Below, piece after piece: positions 7,418 to 15,211 of a DNA stretch of 39,337 bases (positions are counted from its first letter, which is position 1; each line of letters opens with the position of its first letter). A program made the position numbers and the translations under genes. The notes under the pieces are model-generated. The model saw only the letters and a program-made list of their open reading frames with translations. It was not told the origin of the DNA and searched no databases. Source of the DNA: JBOFHT01 sp051649785. Lineage in GTDB: Archaea > Methanobacteriota > Methanobacteria > Methanobacteriales > Methanobacteriaceae. The stretch lies in the NCBI GenBank assembly GCA_051649785.1, contig JBOFHT010000009.1:1-39337 (forward strand). Reading direction: 5' to 3'.

Positions 7418-9949
7418 ATGAATTCATATATAGCTGAAATTGAAGAATTGGAAAGAGAAATACAAGAAAGTTCTCGTAAATTAAAAGTTTTAAAATGTAA
7501 AACATTCCTTAAACCATTTGGAATGGAACATAGAAGGAATTTCAACTCTATTAGTAAAATTGATAAGATTTTAAAAGAAAAAAACATTTCATACTGGCAT
7601 GGAAAAGAATATGTAAGATATTTAGGTGATTTTGAACTAGATGAAATGATAACATTTAGAATTACAGATTTAAAAGGTGAAAATATTACAAAAAATAAAA
7701 TAAAATATGAGCATGCTGGAAAAATACATACAGCAGAAGATAGAATTAATTTAGAGTTATACAATCACCAAAATGAAGCGATAAAAGATTTAACTCAGTT
7801 AAGTGAAACCAATAGTCATTTTAAAACACTTCTCGTCTTACCAACAGGTGCTGGAAAAACATTAACTGCTGTATATTGGTTGTTAAAACATTATACTAAT
7901 CAAAATAAGAAAATTTTATGGATAGCTCATAGGCATGAGCTTTTAGAGCAAGCTAAAAAATCTTTTATAAATCTTGCTTATTCTGAGCTATTAACGAACA
8001 GAAGTTCTTTTAATTATCGTGTTATTTCAGGATTACATGATAGAGCTGTGAATATTGAAAATACTGATGATGTGATAATTGCAAGTAAAGATAGCTTAAA
8101 TAAAGGTTGTGAATACCTTGAAAAATGGATAAGTCAAGAAGATGATGTTATTTTAGTAATAGATGAGGCACATCATGCAACTGCAAAAACCTATAGAAAA
8201 ATTATTGATAATATTGCTAAAACTACAGATAACTTTAAACTATTAGGTTTAACAGCTACTCCATTTAGAACTGCTGAAAATGAGCAAGGTCTTTTAAAAA
8301 AAGTCTTTCTAGATGATATTGTTTATAAAATAGATTTAAGAGAACTTATAAGTATTGAAATTCTTTCAAAACCTAATTTTGAAGAGTTAAAAACACATTT
8401 TGATATTACAAAGGAATTAGATGAGAAAACATTAGATAGAATAAAATATTTTGATATTGATAGTATTGGGGAAGGTGTAGCTGAAACAATTGCCAAAAAT
8501 AAAGATCGTAATCATTTTATTGTTAAACAATATATTGAAAATAAAGATAAGTACAAACAAACATTAGTATTTGCATTAAATATTGATAATGCACTTGCAT
8601 TAAATGCATTATTCCAAAATAAAGGTGTAAAATCAGATTATGTTGTTTCTGCAATTAAAGATGCCACAGGTAAGATAAATGTTGCACCTAAAGAAAATCA
8701 AAAAAATATTAAAAAGTTTCGTGAGGGTGATTTAGAAGTTCTTATTAATGTAAATATCCTTACTGAAGGGATGGATTTACCTGAAACTCAAACAATTTTC
8801 TTAACACGCCCCACAATATCTTCTATATTAATGACACAAATGATTGGTAGGGGATTGCGGGGTCCGAAAGCGGGAGGTTCAGAAGAACTTTATATTGTTA
8901 GCTTTATTGATGAATGGAAAGATAAAATTGCTTGGGTAAATCCTGAAAATCTCTTAATTGAAGAAGGTGCAGTATTCCCTACAGATTCACACAATAACCG
9001 AGAAATAATTCTTAGGTTAATTTCAATTGCTAAAATTGAAGAATTTGCAAAAATTATGGATCGTACTGTAGATGCTGAATATATTGAGTCATTAGAATTT
9101 ATGGATAGAATTCCAATAGGACTAATTTCATTTTCAATACTAAAAGCAAAAGGTGAAGAAGAAAATGAAAAAAATTGTAGAATACTTGTTTATGATAATA
9201 TATTCCCATCTTATACCAATTTTCTTAATTCACTCCCAGAGTTCTTTAAAGAACATAAACTTGAAAATCAAGACTTTTTAGCTGAAGAAGAATTAGAAAG
9301 TTTATCAAAGAAAATAGAAAATAGATTCTTTTATGATTATGACAAATATCCAGGATATTATATAGAAGATATAAAAGACATCTTATTTTATTATGCTCAG
9401 CATGAAAATATTCCAATATTCCTTAAATTAGAGGATAGAGATGATTTAGATATAACTAAACTTGCAGATGAGATTTGTGAAAAGGATATGGGTCCTAAAA
9501 AGAAGAAAGATTTTTTAGATGAATCGTGGGATAATGACAAAAATAAATGGGAAGCTTTCTTTGGATACGATAAAAAATATTTCATTAGTGAAGTTGATTT
9601 AGCTATAAATAAAATAGTTAATCCTGAGCAATATATAACTATAAAAAAACCATTTGTTGATGAAGAAGAAAGAAAATATGAAAAATTATCAATGAATGAA
9701 TTAAGAGAATTTGATCCCGAATACTGTAAAAAACTAAGTGATGCAGTTTATAATAAATACACTGATGAAGACGGCTACTATTATAGTGCTATGAGCGGTA
9801 AAGCCAGTAGAAGTAAATATAAATTTGTATTCGAAATAGATCATATTATCCCTATATCCAAGGGAGGATTAACTAAATTTGACAACTTGCAACTTTTAAC
9901 AAGTGAAGAAAATAAAATAAAACGTGACCAAATGGAGGGATATGAATGA
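7418..9949 (+). CDS. DEAD/DEAH-box helicase fused to a C-terminal HNH nuclease domain
   Basis: An 843-residue superfamily 2 helicase. After an N-terminal helical segment (about 1-35, coiled-coil-like), the motor carries Walker A 'LPTGAGKT' near 141-148, motif II 'VIDEAHHA' near 246-253, motif III 'LTATPFR' near 278-284, a domain-2 motif 'TEGMDLPETQTIFLTRPT' near 449 and motif VI 'QMIGRGLRGP' near 474. The C-terminus (about 805-840) has an HNH motif, 'IDHIIPISKGGLTKFDNLQL', followed by 'EENKIKRDQ'. The zinc-binding Cys pairs of many HNH domains are absent. A helicase joined to a nuclease suggests DNA processing or restriction. No modification gene accompanies it. The ATG follows a strong GAGGGGG site. 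Its TGA overlaps the next gene's ATG by four bases (ATGA). Confidence 0.88.
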   Translation: MNSYIAEIEELEREIQESSRKLKVLKCKTFLKPFGMEHRRNFNSISKIDKILKEKNISYWHGKEYVRYLGDFELDEMITFRITDLKGENITKNKIKYEHAGKIHTAEDRINLELYNHQNEAIKDLTQLSETNSHFKTLLVLPTGAGKTLTAVYWLLKHYTNQNKKILWIAHRHELLEQAKKSFINLAYSELLTNRSSFNYRVISGLHDRAVNIENTDDVIIASKDSLNKGCEYLEKWISQEDDVILVIDEAHHATAKTYRKIIDNIAKTTDNFKLLGLTATPFRTAENEQGLLKKVFLDDIVYKIDLRELISIEILSKPNFEELKTHFDITKELDEKTLDRIKYFDIDSIGEGVAETIAKNKDRNHFIVKQYIENKDKYKQTLVFALNIDNALALNALFQNKGVKSDYVVSAIKDATGKINVAPKENQKNIKKFREGDLEVLINVNILTEGMDLPETQTIFLTRPTISSILMTQMIGRGLRGPKAGGSEELYIVSFIDEWKDKIAWVNPENLLIEEGAVFPTDSHNNREIILRLISIAKIEEFAKIMDRTVDAEYIESLEFMDRIPIGLISFSILKAKGEEENEKNCRILVYDNIFPSYTNFLNSLPEFFKEHKLENQDFLAEEELESLSKKIENRFFYDYDKYPGYYIEDIKDILFYYAQHENIPIFLKLEDRDDLDITKLADEICEKDMGPKKKKDFLDESWDNDKNKWEAFFGYDKKYFISEVDLAINKIVNPEQYITIKKPFVDEEERKYEKLSMNELREFDPEYCKKLSDAVYNKYTDEDGYYYSAMSGKASRSKYKFVFEIDHIIPISKGGLTKFDNLQLLTSEENKIKRDQMEGYE

Positions 9950-10836
9950 ATATTAAAAAAATATTGATAATAGTCGGAATAGTATTTTTAGTCTGTGCAT
10001 TTGCACTTAGTAGTGTGAATGCTGCAAGCTCAACAAAAACAGTCAAAATAAAATCAAATGATTTGAAGAGTTATGTGTATGTTAAAGATAAAAACGGAAT
10101 AATAATGGATCGGGAAAAAACTGTAAAAAGTATGTACATTTATGTTAAGGATTATAATTATGATTATAAAGACGGAGATGGCATTTATAAAGGGAGTTAT
10201 ATTAAAATATATCAAGGTGAAAAAGTAAAACCTTTAAAAGTCACTGCTAAATTCAATAGAACTAATGCGAATGGTAAAAATACTACTGTTATTAAAACTG
10301 CAACAATATCTTTGAAAACTTATAATGGGGAATTTAATGGTGTTCTAGACATATATATTGATAATGGTACTTTCGATTCAGCGACAATATACTATAAAAT
10401 TGTAAAAGTTGTTAAAATTACGAAATACAAATCTTATACATTCTCTCAGTCTAAAAATAAAGCAGATTATAGTACTACAAAATTATTAAGAGGAAATATA
10501 TTTAATGGAAAGTTTAAAGTTAAGGGAGAAAGATATTGGAAAAGTTTTGCATATAGTTATAGTAGTGGAACTTATAATTATAACATATTAAAAGGAAGAT
10601 TTAATAGTAAAACCTATCATACTATTGATGTGTGGGGTTTATATGGTTCAGTTAACCCTACAATAACTATAACTTATCGAAAATTTAATTCTAATGGAAA
10701 CCCAACAAGTACAAAAGATAAAAAGGTATTTAAAATCTCAAAATATGGATTAACTTATAAATCAAAACTAAATTGGGTTCCAGAGAAAGTTGTGATTAAA
10801 TATAAGATTAAACAGATTAAGTATGTGTATAAATAG
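9946..10836 (+). CDS. Secreted protein of unknown function (adhesin-like)
   Basis: This 296-residue protein begins with a clear signal peptide: 'MNIKKILIIVGIVFLVCAFA' and then 'LSSVNAASS', with likely cleavage after A-x-A around residue 27. The mature part is rich in Lys, Tyr, Asn and Thr and looks beta-rich, with repeated patterns such as 'TKTVKIKSNDLKSYVYVKDK' and 'ITITYRKFNSNGNP'. It has no cell-wall anchor or membrane segment at the end. Comparable secreted, repeat-like proteins are common in gut Methanobrevibacter and Methanosphaera. The start is fixed by GGAGGG and by the ATGA overlap with the helicase-HNH gene, so the two are probably co-translated. That pairing is odd because one product is cytoplasmic and the other exported. 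The function is not recognised. Confidence 0.75.
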   Translation: MNIKKILIIVGIVFLVCAFALSSVNAASSTKTVKIKSNDLKSYVYVKDKNGIIMDREKTVKSMYIYVKDYNYDYKDGDGIYKGSYIKIYQGEKVKPLKVTAKFNRTNANGKNTTVIKTATISLKTYNGEFNGVLDIYIDNGTFDSATIYYKIVKVVKITKYKSYTFSQSKNKADYSTTKLLRGNIFNGKFKVKGERYWKSFAYSYSSGTYNYNILKGRFNSKTYHTIDVWGLYGSVNPTITITYRKFNSNGNPTSTKDKKVFKISKYGLTYKSKLNWVPEKVVIKYKIKQIKYVYK

Positions 10837-10936
10837 CAGCATATTAGGAGATTTAAAAAGAGACTGTTAAAATATTAGCTGTTAGGAAAAATTAGTTATC
10901 TAAAACTCTTTTATTGGATAAATAGAGAATAATAAT

Positions 10937-11062
10937 ATGAAAAGCGAAGCTGATCTTCGAAGAGAAGTTGTGAAAAGCTTGATAAAGAATTTTGGTTCAT
11001 TTGATGCTGGAAGATTTATAGATATTATTAAAAGAGATGAATTTGACTATAAACATGATTAG
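10937..11062 (+). pseudogene. Short ORF resembling the N-terminal half of a small archaeal antitoxin-like family
   Basis: A 41-residue ORF runs from ATG to TAG. Its core, 'ADLRREVVKSLIKNFGSFDA' followed by 'GRFIDIIKRDEFDY', matches my recollection of a roughly 70-80 residue archaeal/cyanobacterial family with the pattern D-L-R-R-E-V-[IV]-x-S-L-I-x-x-F-G-x-x-x-x-E-R-F-[IL]-x-L-I-x-R-[ED]-x-F-D-Y-T-x-W. Members often precede a small toxin gene. Here the frame stops right after FDY, so the conserved second half is missing. The 5' signal is weak. I read it as a truncated remnant; a short functional peptide is less likely. Confidence 0.45.
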
Positions 11063-11172
11063 TGATAGTACAAATCCTAATTCATTAGATTACACTAAAA
11101 CAGAGAATTATAAAAGAAGGAAATGAGTCCGTCACAAATTGTGACCAACTGAATTACCCTATTGTGAGGTAA
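11052..11172 (+). pseudogene. Decayed fragment of a BRO/antirepressor-type (phage) gene
   Basis: Two neighbouring reading frames give pieces that join across a +1 shift near 11115-11126. The first reads 'ISDSTNPNSLDYTKTENYKR'. The second reads 'EGNESVTNCDQLNYPIVR' and then stops. These resemble consecutive blocks of BRO-N/DinD-like antirepressors, where 'LTDSKNP.DYW..LK.R' is followed by 'EGNEVVTNCHQLK'. The piece is about 38 residues of a domain normally over 100. The match is from memory of the family pattern. Confidence 0.4.
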
Positions 11173-11208
11173 ATATTATAAAGCTGAGGTATATATACTA
11201 AATGAGTA

Positions 11209-11850
11209 TTAAACATCATATTCCTTAATATATTCCTCAATTTGTTTATTTTCCCAATCATTACCAAAAACTTTCTTATCGGCATGAAAAAAAATCAAAT
11301 ATCTATAAAAGAGACTTAGTACTGAAAAAGTTAATATTAATTCAAAAAACAAAGTATTGTTGAAAATATTAGAAGAAGTATAATATAAAATAATATTAAT
11401 TACAATAACATAAACTACTAAAAAATAAAACTTTTTTTTCTGCTTGTTTTTATCTTTATTAAATTTAGCATTAAGTTCTTCATTACTTGGGATTTCTTTT
11501 GTTTTCATATATTTTTTAAGCTTTTTAATTCCAGATTCTTCATTTCTAAAACTTCTTTTTAATAGATATAGTTTAAAATATCTAAATCCTAAAAATATGA
11601 GAAAAACTGAGGTAATATATGAAAACATAAAAAGAGGAGAGTTCATAAACGCCATATTTGATGTAATATTAGATGAAGAAATATTTTCTCCAACTAAACT
11701 ACCAATGTCCATTGTTACTAATGATCTACCTAGAAATGCAAATCTAAGTACAATAATTGTGAATATGCCTATTGTAAATATAATTTGAAAATAAAATTGC
11801 CGAGTTTCCTCAACTACTATTTTAGCTCTTTGATATTTTGTATCATTCAT
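11209..11850 (-). CDS. Membrane protein with 2TM-domain-like ends, function unknown
   Basis: The 213-residue protein has about four hydrophobic segments: near 20-40 ('IIFTIGIFTIIVLRFAFLG'), 72-93, 140-158 ('FYFLVVYVIVINIILYY') and 165-188. A basic cytoplasmic loop (about 95-138) separates the pairs. The N-terminal 'RAKIVVEETRQFYFQIIFTI' and C-terminal 'FGNDWENKQIEEYIKEYDV' resemble the '2TM domain' family (helix-two membrane segments-helix), often linked to LytTR regulators or found alone. Here an extra pair of segments and a charged loop are inserted, making it longer than the usual ~80-120 residues. The ATG has a weak GAGAT site. It converges with the remnant-containing spacer and has no clear operon partner. 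Confidence 0.65.
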   Translation of the reverse strand: MNDTKYQRAKIVVEETRQFYFQIIFTIGIFTIIVLRFAFLGRSLVTMDIGSLVGENISSSNITSNMAFMNSPLFMFSYITSVFLIFLGFRYFKLYLLKRSFRNEESGIKKLKKYMKTKEIPSNEELNAKFNKDKNKQKKKFYFLVVYVIVINIILYYTSSNIFNNTLFFELILTFSVLSLFYRYLIFFHADKKVFGNDWENKQIEEYIKEYDV

Positions 11851-12192
11851 TAATAATCTCTACCAAGCTTTTATAACTTTATTCTTAATATTTACAGTAA
11901 AATATGAAAAAGTGAATATTATTATAATATTTAGTATCTATATTTAAATCGCGGCCAAAAGTCGAAATTTCTAAATCAAAACTTCATTAAAATCCTTGGA
12001 TGGGTAAATGAATAAAATCTTTCGATATGTAAAATCTTTTTGACAATGACTCTATTTAATTTAAAAAAAAGCTATTTAAAAAAGCTATTCAAATACTTAA
12101 CAGCATTTTTAAAAGAAATATATACTATTTAATGTCTCAAAAATATGAAAAAAATAAAAAAGCTAAAAAAGATTAAAGCTAGGTTAAAAAAC
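11851..12192. other. Spacer between accessory region and ribosomal operon end
   Basis: A 342-base gene-free stretch. It carries the terminator of the ribosomal operon at its right end, and at 11970-12015 a segment with partial similarity to the interior of the MITE-like element at 13342-13508. No ORF with a plausible start and composition was seen. Confidence 0.6.
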
Positions 12193-12195
12193 CTA
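12141..12195 (-). terminator. Candidate terminator of the ribosomal-protein operon
   Basis: Read on the minus strand, the L14e stop codon lies in a small perfect hairpin, TAGGTT-TTTT-AACCTA (12195 to 12180), followed by T-rich runs in 12141-12175. Archaeal termination depends mainly on T-tracts, so the T-rich part is the stronger signal. The hairpin alone is weak. Confidence 0.5.
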
Positions 12196-12414
12196 TAAAG
12201 CTTCTAAAGCTTTTTTAACTGCTTCAAGATCATCGGAAACTTCGATGGTTTCAGCAATAGGTTCTAAGTGGCTGATGTTACATCTTCTGTTTTTAACATC
12301 TACCCCTACTACTTCAACAAATTTTTCATCGATAATTTCTACGATAACACATTTTTCGCCAGATTCTCTACCAGCGGTCTTAACACATACTCTTCCTACT
12401 TCAATAGAAGCCAT
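12193..12414 (-). CDS. rpl14e: 50S ribosomal protein L14e
   Basis: A 73-residue protein matching archaeal L14e (eL14): 'MASIEVGRVCVKTAGRESGE', an SH3-like KOW fold, then 'DVKNRRCNISHLEPIAETIE'. Length is near the archaeal norm of 75-95. The start ATG follows GGTGAT by three bases. It is the last gene of the super-operon after cmk. In Methanothermobacter the next gene is truB/cbf5, which is absent here and replaced by the accessory region. Confidence 0.95.
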   Translation of the reverse strand: MASIEVGRVCVKTAGRESGEKCVIVEIIDEKFVEVVGVDVKNRRCNISHLEPIAETIEVSDDLEAVKKALEAL

Positions 12415-12441
12415 TATATCACCTTTAATTATTATATTAGT

Positions 12442-12975
12442 CTAAACTTTAAAGTTTAAACTTGTTAATATTATTTCTGAAATTTCTTCAGGATTGAAAC
12501 TATTAGTATTTATTATTAAATCATAGACATCTAGGTTATTTATCGATATATCATGAATGTCTAAATACCTCATAGCTTCGCTTTCTTCACGTATTTTAAT
12601 TTCTTCACTAGCCAAATCAATAGGTTTTGATTCGCGGTTACAAATCCTTGAAGCTCTAACACCAAATGGTGCAAGCATCCAAATCTTTAAATCCCCATCT
12701 ACAAAGTGACCTGAAAGACGACCTTCGACAATTAAATCTTTAGAATCCTCTTTTGATTTTTTAGCTAGTTCAGCTTGTCTTTTGTCAAGTTCGGTGTCAA
12801 TATCAGTATTATCTTCAGCAAATTTACTAAACTCAATAAGAGTCATTCCATTTTCTTCTGCCATTTGACGAAAAATGTCACCAGCAGAGATAAAAGGAAT
12901 ATTCAATTTTTCAGATAAAACTTTACTAGCAGTACTTGTTCCAGTACCAGCTAAGCCACCGATTGTTATGATCAT
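12442..12975 (-). CDS. cmk: Cytidylate kinase, archaeal type
   Basis: This 177-residue P-loop kinase transfers phosphate from ATP to CMP/dCMP. It has 'GGLAGTGTSTASKVLSEKL' at the N-terminus, a P-loop in which Thr replaces the canonical Lys, as in archaeal Cmk. 'FISAGDIFRQMAEENGM' follows near 30-45, then 'DLIVEGRLSGHF' near 84-95 and an Arg-rich lid region 'RASRICNRESKPIDLA' near 107-122. The ATG overlaps the L34e stop by one base (TAATG), implying coupled translation. The L34e-Cmk-L14e order is conserved in Methanobacteriales. Confidence 0.94.
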   Translation of the reverse strand: MIITIGGLAGTGTSTASKVLSEKLNIPFISAGDIFRQMAEENGMTLIEFSKFAEDNTDIDTELDKRQAELAKKSKEDSKDLIVEGRLSGHFVDGDLKIWMLAPFGVRASRICNRESKPIDLASEEIKIREESEAMRYLDIHDISINNLDVYDLIINTNSFNPEEISEIILTSLNFKV

Positions 12976-13241
12976 TAAGACCTTGCCTCTAATTTAAAGT
13001 GCTCACGAGTACACTTAGTACATAAGTATCCACCGTAAGGCCTATTAGGTCTTTTTTTAGACTTAGAAAGTTTTTTTATTTCATAAGGTCTTCCACGTGG
13101 AACACCATGAAGTTGCTCACCACATTTAGCACATGTGTGCTTATTTGGTTTCTTTTTTTTGTAACGTAAAACAGTGTTACCGCCAGGAGTCTTTTTAAAA
13201 GTCCTTTTATATGATCTAGATCTGTATCTATTTGCAGGCAT
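12975..13241 (-). CDS. rpl34e: 50S ribosomal protein L34e
   Basis: An 88-residue basic protein with the L34e (eL34) pattern 'MPANRYRSRSYKRTFKKTPG' and two zinc-binding Cys pairs: C-x2-C in 'CAKCGEQLHGVPRGRPYEI' near 37-40 and C-x2-C in 'YLCTKCTREHFKLEARS' near 74-77. The start follows GGTGAG-TTT. It heads the L34e-cmk-L14e trio. A transposon-derived element sits 100 bases upstream of its start, so its promoter may have been affected. Confidence 0.96.
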   Translation of the reverse strand: MPANRYRSRSYKRTFKKTPGGNTVLRYKKKKPNKHTCAKCGEQLHGVPRGRPYEIKKLSKSKKRPNRPYGGYLCTKCTREHFKLEARS

Positions 13242-13341
13242 AAACTCACCTATTATTATATTATTAAATCTAATAGTATTAGATTTATTTACTATTAAAT
13301 TTTTATTTAATTATTATGTATTTATTATTTAATTTTTATTT

Positions 13342-13508
13342 GGCTCTGTAGAAACCCTATATTTTTGTACTGATTTATATCAAAATCCGCTACTTCAAAA
13401 ATTAAAACGACTTAAAATGCTTTGGTTTAGCAAATTAAGGAAATTTATTTTTGAAAAAAATATTTTTAACTATAAATTAACAAAATAAAAAAGGGTTTCT
13501 ACAAAGCC
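13342..13508. mobile_element. 167-bp MITE-like element with terminal inverted repeats
   Basis: The left end GGCTCTGTAGAAACCCT (13342-13358) and the right end AGGGTTTCTACAAAGCC (13492-13508) are inverted repeats with one mismatch in 17. The element is flanked on each side by the same 8 bases, TTTTATTT (13334-13341 and 13509-13516), as expected for a target-site duplication. It encodes no transposase, so it must be moved in trans by a full-length insertion sequence with matching ends. An 8-bp duplication is what I recall for ISM1 of Methanobrevibacter smithii; parentage is a hypothesis. Confidence 0.85.
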
Positions 13509-13627
13509 TTTTATTTAATATTTTTAAATCAAACTTTACAGTTTGGCGAATATGATTAAAATTAGTGAAAATCTAATTTAATCACGAGAGAGGTATTTGA
13601 TATATTGTGAACAATATAAATGTGAAT

Positions 13628-13663
13628 TGTGAAATGAAGTGTGAAATGAAATATGAAATATAA
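13628..13663. repeat. Three 12-bp tandem units
   Basis: TGTGAAATGAAG, TGTGAAATGAAA and TATGAAATATAA follow one another directly, with a partial TGTGAAT just before at 13621. The repeat lies downstream of the DUF106 gene and 10 bases to the right of the palindrome at 13601-13618. Function is unknown. Confidence 0.7.
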
Positions 13664-13744
13664 AGTGTTAACTATATAACAATAAAGCTATAGTATTATA
13701 AATTAAAATTATAAGCTATTATGATAATGAGTAGTTATAGTTTA

Positions 13745-14314
13745 CTAGAAACTAGAACCACTACTTAATCCCATAGCTTTTCTTAAAACTTGGGTCATTG
13801 CAAAAGTACAAAGGATATACCATCCTAACCAACCAACAGCAAATGGAATAGCTGTAGTAGGCGGTCCATAAAACATATGCCATAATGGAGTTAAAGTACC
13901 ATAATACACAAATTGGGGTAATGAAACAATGACTTTACTTACAACTGATTGACCCATCCAATAGAATACTAAAAGAATTGGTATGAAAGTTACAATAAGT
14001 GGCTTAAATGACATTTTCATCATTTCAGTTTGCTTAGACATGAATTCCTTCTGTTTCTTTTGCATTTTAGCTATTTCTTTTGCATCTCCACTCTTTTGAA
14101 CGTCACGCATTTCAGTTTGGAAATCTTTAACATCATCTCTTATTTTATTCATTTCATCTTGATCAACAAGTAGCTTATTAGCTATTGTAGTAATAAATGC
14201 AATGGTTGTTGAAATTAAAAAGACTGTGAGTAAAGGGTTAGTTGGGGTCGGGTCTAAAGCTATTATTGGAGCAAAAACTCCATTTAAAGCATCAAATATA
14301 ATGTTCATTACCAT
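13745..14314 (-). CDS. DUF106 membrane protein, archaeal Oxa1/EMC3/TMCO1-like insertase
   Basis: The 189-residue protein has a hydrophobic segment near 24-45 ('LLTVFLISTTIAFITTIANK'), a charged coiled coil near 50-95 ('MNKIRDDVKDFQTEMRDVQK' onward), a second segment near 108-125 and a third near 160-180. This is the layout of DUF106, the archaeal member of the Oxa1 superfamily related to Get1, EMC3 and TMCO1. It acts in membrane-protein insertion and is consistently encoded beside secY, as here (secY-adk-DUF106). It starts at the first ATG, after GAGGCC; another ATG two codons later is possible. Confidence 0.9.
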   Translation of the reverse strand: MVMNIIFDALNGVFAPIIALDPTPTNPLLTVFLISTTIAFITTIANKLLVDQDEMNKIRDDVKDFQTEMRDVQKSGDAKEIAKMQKKQKEFMSKQTEMMKMSFKPLIVTFIPILLVFYWMGQSVVSKVIVSLPQFVYYGTLTPLWHMFYGPPTTAIPFAVGWLGWYILCTFAMTQVLRKAMGLSSGSSF

Positions 14315-14575
14315 TTTATGGCCTCAAAATTTATAATATTATTAATTTAAATTATAATACAATATCATTTATGATATCATATCATATTATGTATTGCATA
14401 TCTAATATATAAATATAGCTTAAATTTATTAAAATAGGGGTATAATAAAGTAATAATAAAGTAATTAATAGATAATTAATAATTAATTAATGGATAATTA
14501 GTAGAAATTAGCTAGTGATTAATTAGTAATGGGTGTTGGTTTATATTTAATTTTAAGATAATAATTAAATATAAT

Positions 14576-15136
14576 TTACATCTTTAATACTGTAACCATT
14601 TTAGCAATTGTTTCATCTAATTGGTTATCATAGTTTTTAAGTATTTTAACAGTAGCTCCTGTTAAAGTAGCGTAAGCCATAGAAACAGCTCGATTCATTT
14701 CTTGGTGTAAATCAATTTCATCTTCACCTTCAATATCACGAACTCTTAATTCATCCCCTGCTCTTCTAGCTATTATTTCAGAAGCTTTTGCTTCAATCAT
14801 AATAAAGCCATTAGGTTGAAGTTCTTCAAGAACCCAATTAGGTAGGCCGGGTAAAAATCCAGAAGGAGTTGAAATAGTACAATGAGTATCTACAATAACA
14901 TTTTCCAATTTAGATCTGTTTTTTATTTCTTTAGCTGCTAACTTTTGAACTTTCTTTTGAGTTTCAGGAGATAATTTTCTAAGTTGATCTCTATTTTCAA
15001 CAAGCCCTTCACTTACAGCTATTTTAGTCATTATGTCACCATAATTTAAGTGAGTGTATTCTACTTCTTCAAGTGCCTTGCTTAAAACCGTTGTACTCCC
15101 AGAACCAGGTATACCAGTTATTACTATTAATTTCAA
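14576..15136 (-). CDS. adkA: Adenylate kinase, archaeal type
   Basis: The 186-residue enzyme catalyses ATP + AMP = 2 ADP. The P-loop 'TGIPGSGSTT' at 7-16 has Ser where bacterial kinases have Lys, which is normal for the archaeal AdkA family. 'NYGDIMTKIAVSEGL', 'NRDQLRKLSPETQKKVQKLA', 'DTHCTISTPSGFLPGLP' near 84-100 and 'DELRVRDIEGEDEID' near 128-142 are family hallmarks. The start codon is TTG: GGTGAT-AGT-TTG fits the local spacing rule exactly and there is no nearby ATG. It lies between secY and the DUF106 gene, as in other Methanobacteriales. Confidence 0.95.
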   Translation of the reverse strand: MKLIVITGIPGSGSTTVLSKALEEVEYTHLNYGDIMTKIAVSEGLVENRDQLRKLSPETQKKVQKLAAKEIKNRSKLENVIVDTHCTISTPSGFLPGLPNWVLEELQPNGFIMIEAKASEIIARRAGDELRVRDIEGEDEIDLHQEMNRAVSMAYATLTGATVKILKNYDNQLDETIAKMVTVLKM

Positions 15137-15211
15137 ACTATCACCTTTAATATAATCTTAATATAATAATGTAATTATTAAAAATATGAAAAATATGGAA
15201 AATTATTTAAT

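Larger units (their letters stand above)
10837..11208. other. Spacer with gene remnants
   Basis: A 372-base stretch between the secreted-protein gene and the convergent membrane-protein gene. It contains no full-length gene but holds two recognisable fragments on the plus strand: an antitoxin-like 41-codon ORF and a frameshifted BRO-type remnant, listed separately. The rest is AT-rich without clear structure. Confidence 0.7.
13242..13744. other. Spacer L34e-DUF106 with inserted mobile element and repeats
   Basis: Of these 503 bases, 13342-13508 is a MITE-like insertion with 8-bp duplications on both sides. To its right (13509-13744) are a CAAACT-TTAC-AGTTTG hairpin (13530-13545), an 18-bp palindrome TATATTGT-GA-ACAATATA (13601-13618) and three 12-bp tandem units (13628-13663). 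No gene was found. Confidence 0.7.

Noticed and set aside
11131..11145. Perfect palindrome GTCACAA-A-TTGTGAC
   Set aside because: It falls in the part encoding the 'VTNC' block of the BRO-like remnant, so coding ancestry explains it; a regulatory role has no further support.
14576..15136. Missing P-loop lysine in adenylate kinase as a sign of inactivation
   Set aside because: Archaeal AdkA proteins normally have G-x-P-G-x-G-S/G-T-T at this position, so it is a family trait.
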